Assembly: GCA_946803715.1 (NCBI GenBank) | Contig: CAMPET010000368.1 | Location: forward strand, 1 to 50,034 | DNA: 50,034 nt | From: Beroe ovata | Lineage: Eukaryota > Ctenophora > Nuda > Beroida > Beroidae | Direction: 5' to 3' | Part shown: positions 47,401 to 50,034 of the stretch, in pieces | How positions within the stretch are numbered: the first letter of the stretch is position 1 | Layout: each line of letters starts with the position of its first letter | Program-made: the position numbers and the translations under genes | Notes under the pieces: model-generated | Databases searched by the model: none | Seen by the model: the letters and a program-made list of their open reading frames with translations, nothing else | What the model was told of the DNA's origin: nothing

Positions 47401-48501
47401 ACTATCCCACCGCATGTTGTGGGTGATCACTGATCCCACTACTTTGCTAGATGAAATATATTCTAGTGACATATCACAAATCTGTGGTTGTTGCAGGCGA
47501 GGTTCGCATCACCCAAGCTGGAAAAGCTTCTAATTCCAAGAATGGTGTTATCAAGCCCTGATGCTGCGCGGAAACGCAGGTTGACACCCACAAAGTCACA
47601 ACCACCGTCTAAATTGACGAAGATCGATGGTAAGCCAGGAATGTCGCCACAGCACAACGAACTTTTGCTCAGGTGAGTGGTGACTGGTGTCAAGGTGCTG
47701 GCTATGAAATGAGACCCTATAATAACTTTCCTATGCTGGTGTCAGTATTTTTGACACCATGCCGGCTCTCTCATATCGCATACTCCACTACTTCAGGGTA
47801 AATAAATCTTTGGATGGGGACAGAGAAGCTGTTTTGCGACCAGATTGCAATACACCATTCGAGTCATTCCCTGACGCATTTAGAAAGTTGATGAAGTACC
47901 ACATATTCTACGAGCCTGACACTAAGGAATCTGTCATACGGCGAGGTATCACAATATGATATCATGATCATCTTTGATGATTTTGTTATACACAAACCCC
48001 TCTTCTCACCTCTTCCCCTCCGAGCGGTAGTTTCGGAATAATCCTCCGATGGACCTTCCCGGTCCTGGCTGTCCCTATGATTGAGATAATTCACACTGAC
48101 ACCCCAAATTCCAATTATTGCAGCTGATAAGATCCATGGGGAGATATCAGAGAAGCTGATCCACCGGAAGGAAAACATGTTCAACAAATACTACCAGAGA
48201 TTCCTCAACGACTCGGCTCGGACTCTCCCGGTTAGTACCAGAAATGTGTTCGTTCTGTCAGTTCTGTGTTTCGATATGGGCTCATGTCAGTTGTTTCACT
48301 TGTTCCCTAATATGACTGGTTTGTTCTCTTCAGCGCTTTACTGAGCAAAGCGACGTGGTAACCATGTTGCAGCAGCAAGTGTTGGAAGAGAAGGAAAAAC
48401 TGGAAGAAGCGAGAACTGAACTTAAGGAAGCTAGAGAAAAGAAGAAAATGGAGGATAGTTTCAGAGCGAGTGATAACCCATCGCCAAACCCAGAAGGTTA
48501 A
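44456..48501 (+). CDS. BICRA: BICRA/GLTSCR1-like ncBAF chromatin-remodelling subunit
   Basis: Exons: 44456-44490, 44627-44798, 44871-44999, 45119-45301, 45384-46632, 47201-47370, 47497-47672, 47797-47945, 48124-48230, 48334-48501. They join in frame to 845 aa. The long central part is Gln/Pro/Ser-rich (HQQQSL, SQQQQLHQSQVQSLQQ), followed by an Asn-rich run. The C-terminal ~150 residues match the conserved GLTSCR1 domain: DGDREAVLRPDCNTPFESF, then FRKLMKYHIFYEP, then ENMFNKYYQRFLNDSART and a charged coiled-coil. In other animals this domain binds the core of the non-canonical BAF (SWI/SNF) complex. Acceptors for exons 3 and 4 have plausible alternatives. The final exon may instead splice at PNPEG into an exon starting at 48711 with a short different tail. 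Confidence 0.85.
46930..47184. repeat. 26-bp minisatellite in the BICRA-like intron
   Basis: Nine or so degenerate 26-bp units of the type GACATACTGGTGACATGG, with TTGACAGT endings, lie directly before the acceptor of the exon at 47201. The His/Cys/Ser-rich open frames through it are artefacts. Confidence 0.9.
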
Positions 48502-50034
48502 ATTCTTTGGCAATTTTCTCGGCTGAACGCGCACGTATTCTTTCGAATTTCGCGCGCGCTGCCGTGAAGAAAGTGTAGTGGTTATCATTTTGCGACCGTT
48601 TTCTCGAATTCTCATTGGTTACTACTGGTCACATGACAAAATCCATGACGTTTTATTTCATCTATTTTGCTCTCTGGAGCGTTCAAATTCACGTGGTTTT
48701 GTTGTTGCAGAACACTGGCAGGATCCCAGATAACGAATCAATTTCAGGTCCTATAGATTGAGCGTCCTTGGGGGACCTCGAGGAATCGCATTCCACAAGC
48801 GTCACGTAGTTCTGATCGATCGTGAAAAAGTACATTAATTTCACCATCTTGGCGAAATTTTTGAACAGTCCACTTCGAGGAGTCGGGGACATTGAATTCC
48901 TGGGTCGCAATCGATAAGCCTTCTTTTTCAATTGAATGAAGAATCGGTCATTCTGTTTTGTTAATTTATAACACTGCAAATATCGTGTTATTGTACACAG
49001 TTTTTATTGATTACTGCAAATATGTGTATTTGTAAGTTCCAATATTGAGATTAAGTAAGAATAGCTGTTCAATCTTGTGCTAGACTCATTCTTAAGTCAC
49101 TACTTTTCGGGCTGCTAATGAGGTATCAGCTTGTTGGGGGAATGATAATCCAAAGTCTTATCTATAGAGGTGTATGGGTATACTGCAAACATAGCAAAAT
49201 ACTGGATATCGATTTTCTAATCCAAAGATTGGCATAAATGAGGAACTTCGGCTGGATGTGTTGAACGAAGGATGATGTTGAGTATCATAATAACAAGAGA
49301 CCTAAATGAGGCCCTAGACAACCTGATACCGGCAGACGGTAGTAAGCTGTCTAAATCATGATCTGAACCTCCAAATTTTCGGTCTGCGTACGAACCAGCT
49401 TGTACGTACGTAACGTACCTATAATCCTTGATTCAGCGCGATCGCCTCTACGTTACATGTTTCGCGCGTTACAAATATGTTCGCCTAAATTTGAACACAG
49501 CGTGATAGTGACTTGGATTCCTCAGCTGAAAATCCGGGTGAAATCTCGCGTTTCTCTGAAGTAATTGGCTTCAGTTTGAACTCGACTTACGAGTTCATTC
49601 TCTCATCAGTGTTAACAACTTCGATCAGGAGTAATGACCAGTGTGTCAGCACATTGAGCACCTTTGATGAGCAATGTCGGTATTGGGGAAACCAGCCACC
49701 CGTGTTCCACTAGCGTTAGGTGTTGTATCAAGCTGTAGGTTACATATGTGATGCTTGCATTGGCCGCTAGCCTAGCTGCTGTGTAGCCAAGTCACAGGCC
49801 GAGCTTATTTTTCATAATATCGCATGAGGGAGATTGATTATTGAGAACACAAAGAAACGTCCGACACTGACACACGTTTAGTATGAAGTCCGTGTGATAA
49901 GCAGGAATGCATCACAAAATGACTGGCAATGTAAACATCAAATGTTCATGTCGATGTTTTTGTCAACCTGCGTCCAGTGAGGAATCTTCATTCAGACACA
50001 CACACACACACACACACACACAAAGACACGTGTT
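48502..50034. other. Right-hand end, no gene recognised
   Basis: May contain the BICRA-like 3' UTR and an alternative last exon starting at 48711. The rest shows no convincing coding sequence; the open frame at 49513-49713 has no splice context or family I recognise. A (CA)n microsatellite occupies about 49996-50023 at the window edge. Confidence 0.55.

Overview
The window is nuclear DNA from an animal, probably a non-vertebrate with a compact genome. Genes are split by GT-AG introns of about 80-600 bp, intergenic gaps are mostly 0.5-2 kb, and both strands are used. The gene content is typically metazoan: a 26S proteasome subunit, an ncBAF chromatin subunit, a V-ATPase accessory subunit, a LIM protein and a 7TM receptor with an LDLa ectodomain. 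I cannot name the species. Exon boundaries below were read by eye from splice consensus, and I checked that reading phase is kept across every junction given.

Layout. 1-1033: one copy of a ~1 kb dispersed repeat headed by a 16-bp minisatellite, ending at an N. 1035-1669: 3' part of a C2H2 zinc-finger gene (+). 1670-3490: GC-rich foldback elements. 3493-14285: a complete CNDP2-type dipeptidase gene (+), whose third coding intron (4372-10580) contains a whole receptor gene on the opposite strand (10234-4575). 15541-16509: second copy of the ~1 kb repeat. 17051-21067: three-LIM protein gene (+). 21068-22900: nested short inverted-repeat transposons with target-site duplications. 23029-30288: calponin-homology exons followed by a CH/ankyrin-repeat gene (+), probably one locus. 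32298-43302: five minus-strand genes in a row: PSMD13, an unidentified type I membrane protein, a flavin-containing monooxygenase, an ATP6AP1 (Ac45)-like gene and NAPRT. 44456-48501: a BICRA/GLTSCR1-like gene (+), divergent from NAPRT. 48502-50034: nothing recognised except a terminal CA repeat.

The genes look like unlinked housekeeping and signalling genes, not a functional cluster. The most notable items are: the receptor combining Ig-like, SUEL-lectin, ShKT and LDLa modules with a rhodopsin-type 7TM domain, nested antisense inside CNDP2; the calponin-homology plus ankyrin architecture; a family of TTG...CAA foldback transposons with 8-9 bp target duplications, one inserted into another; repeated tandem duplications that copy 5' splice sites in three genes; and an assembly-type false duplication inside PSMD13, marked by an N.
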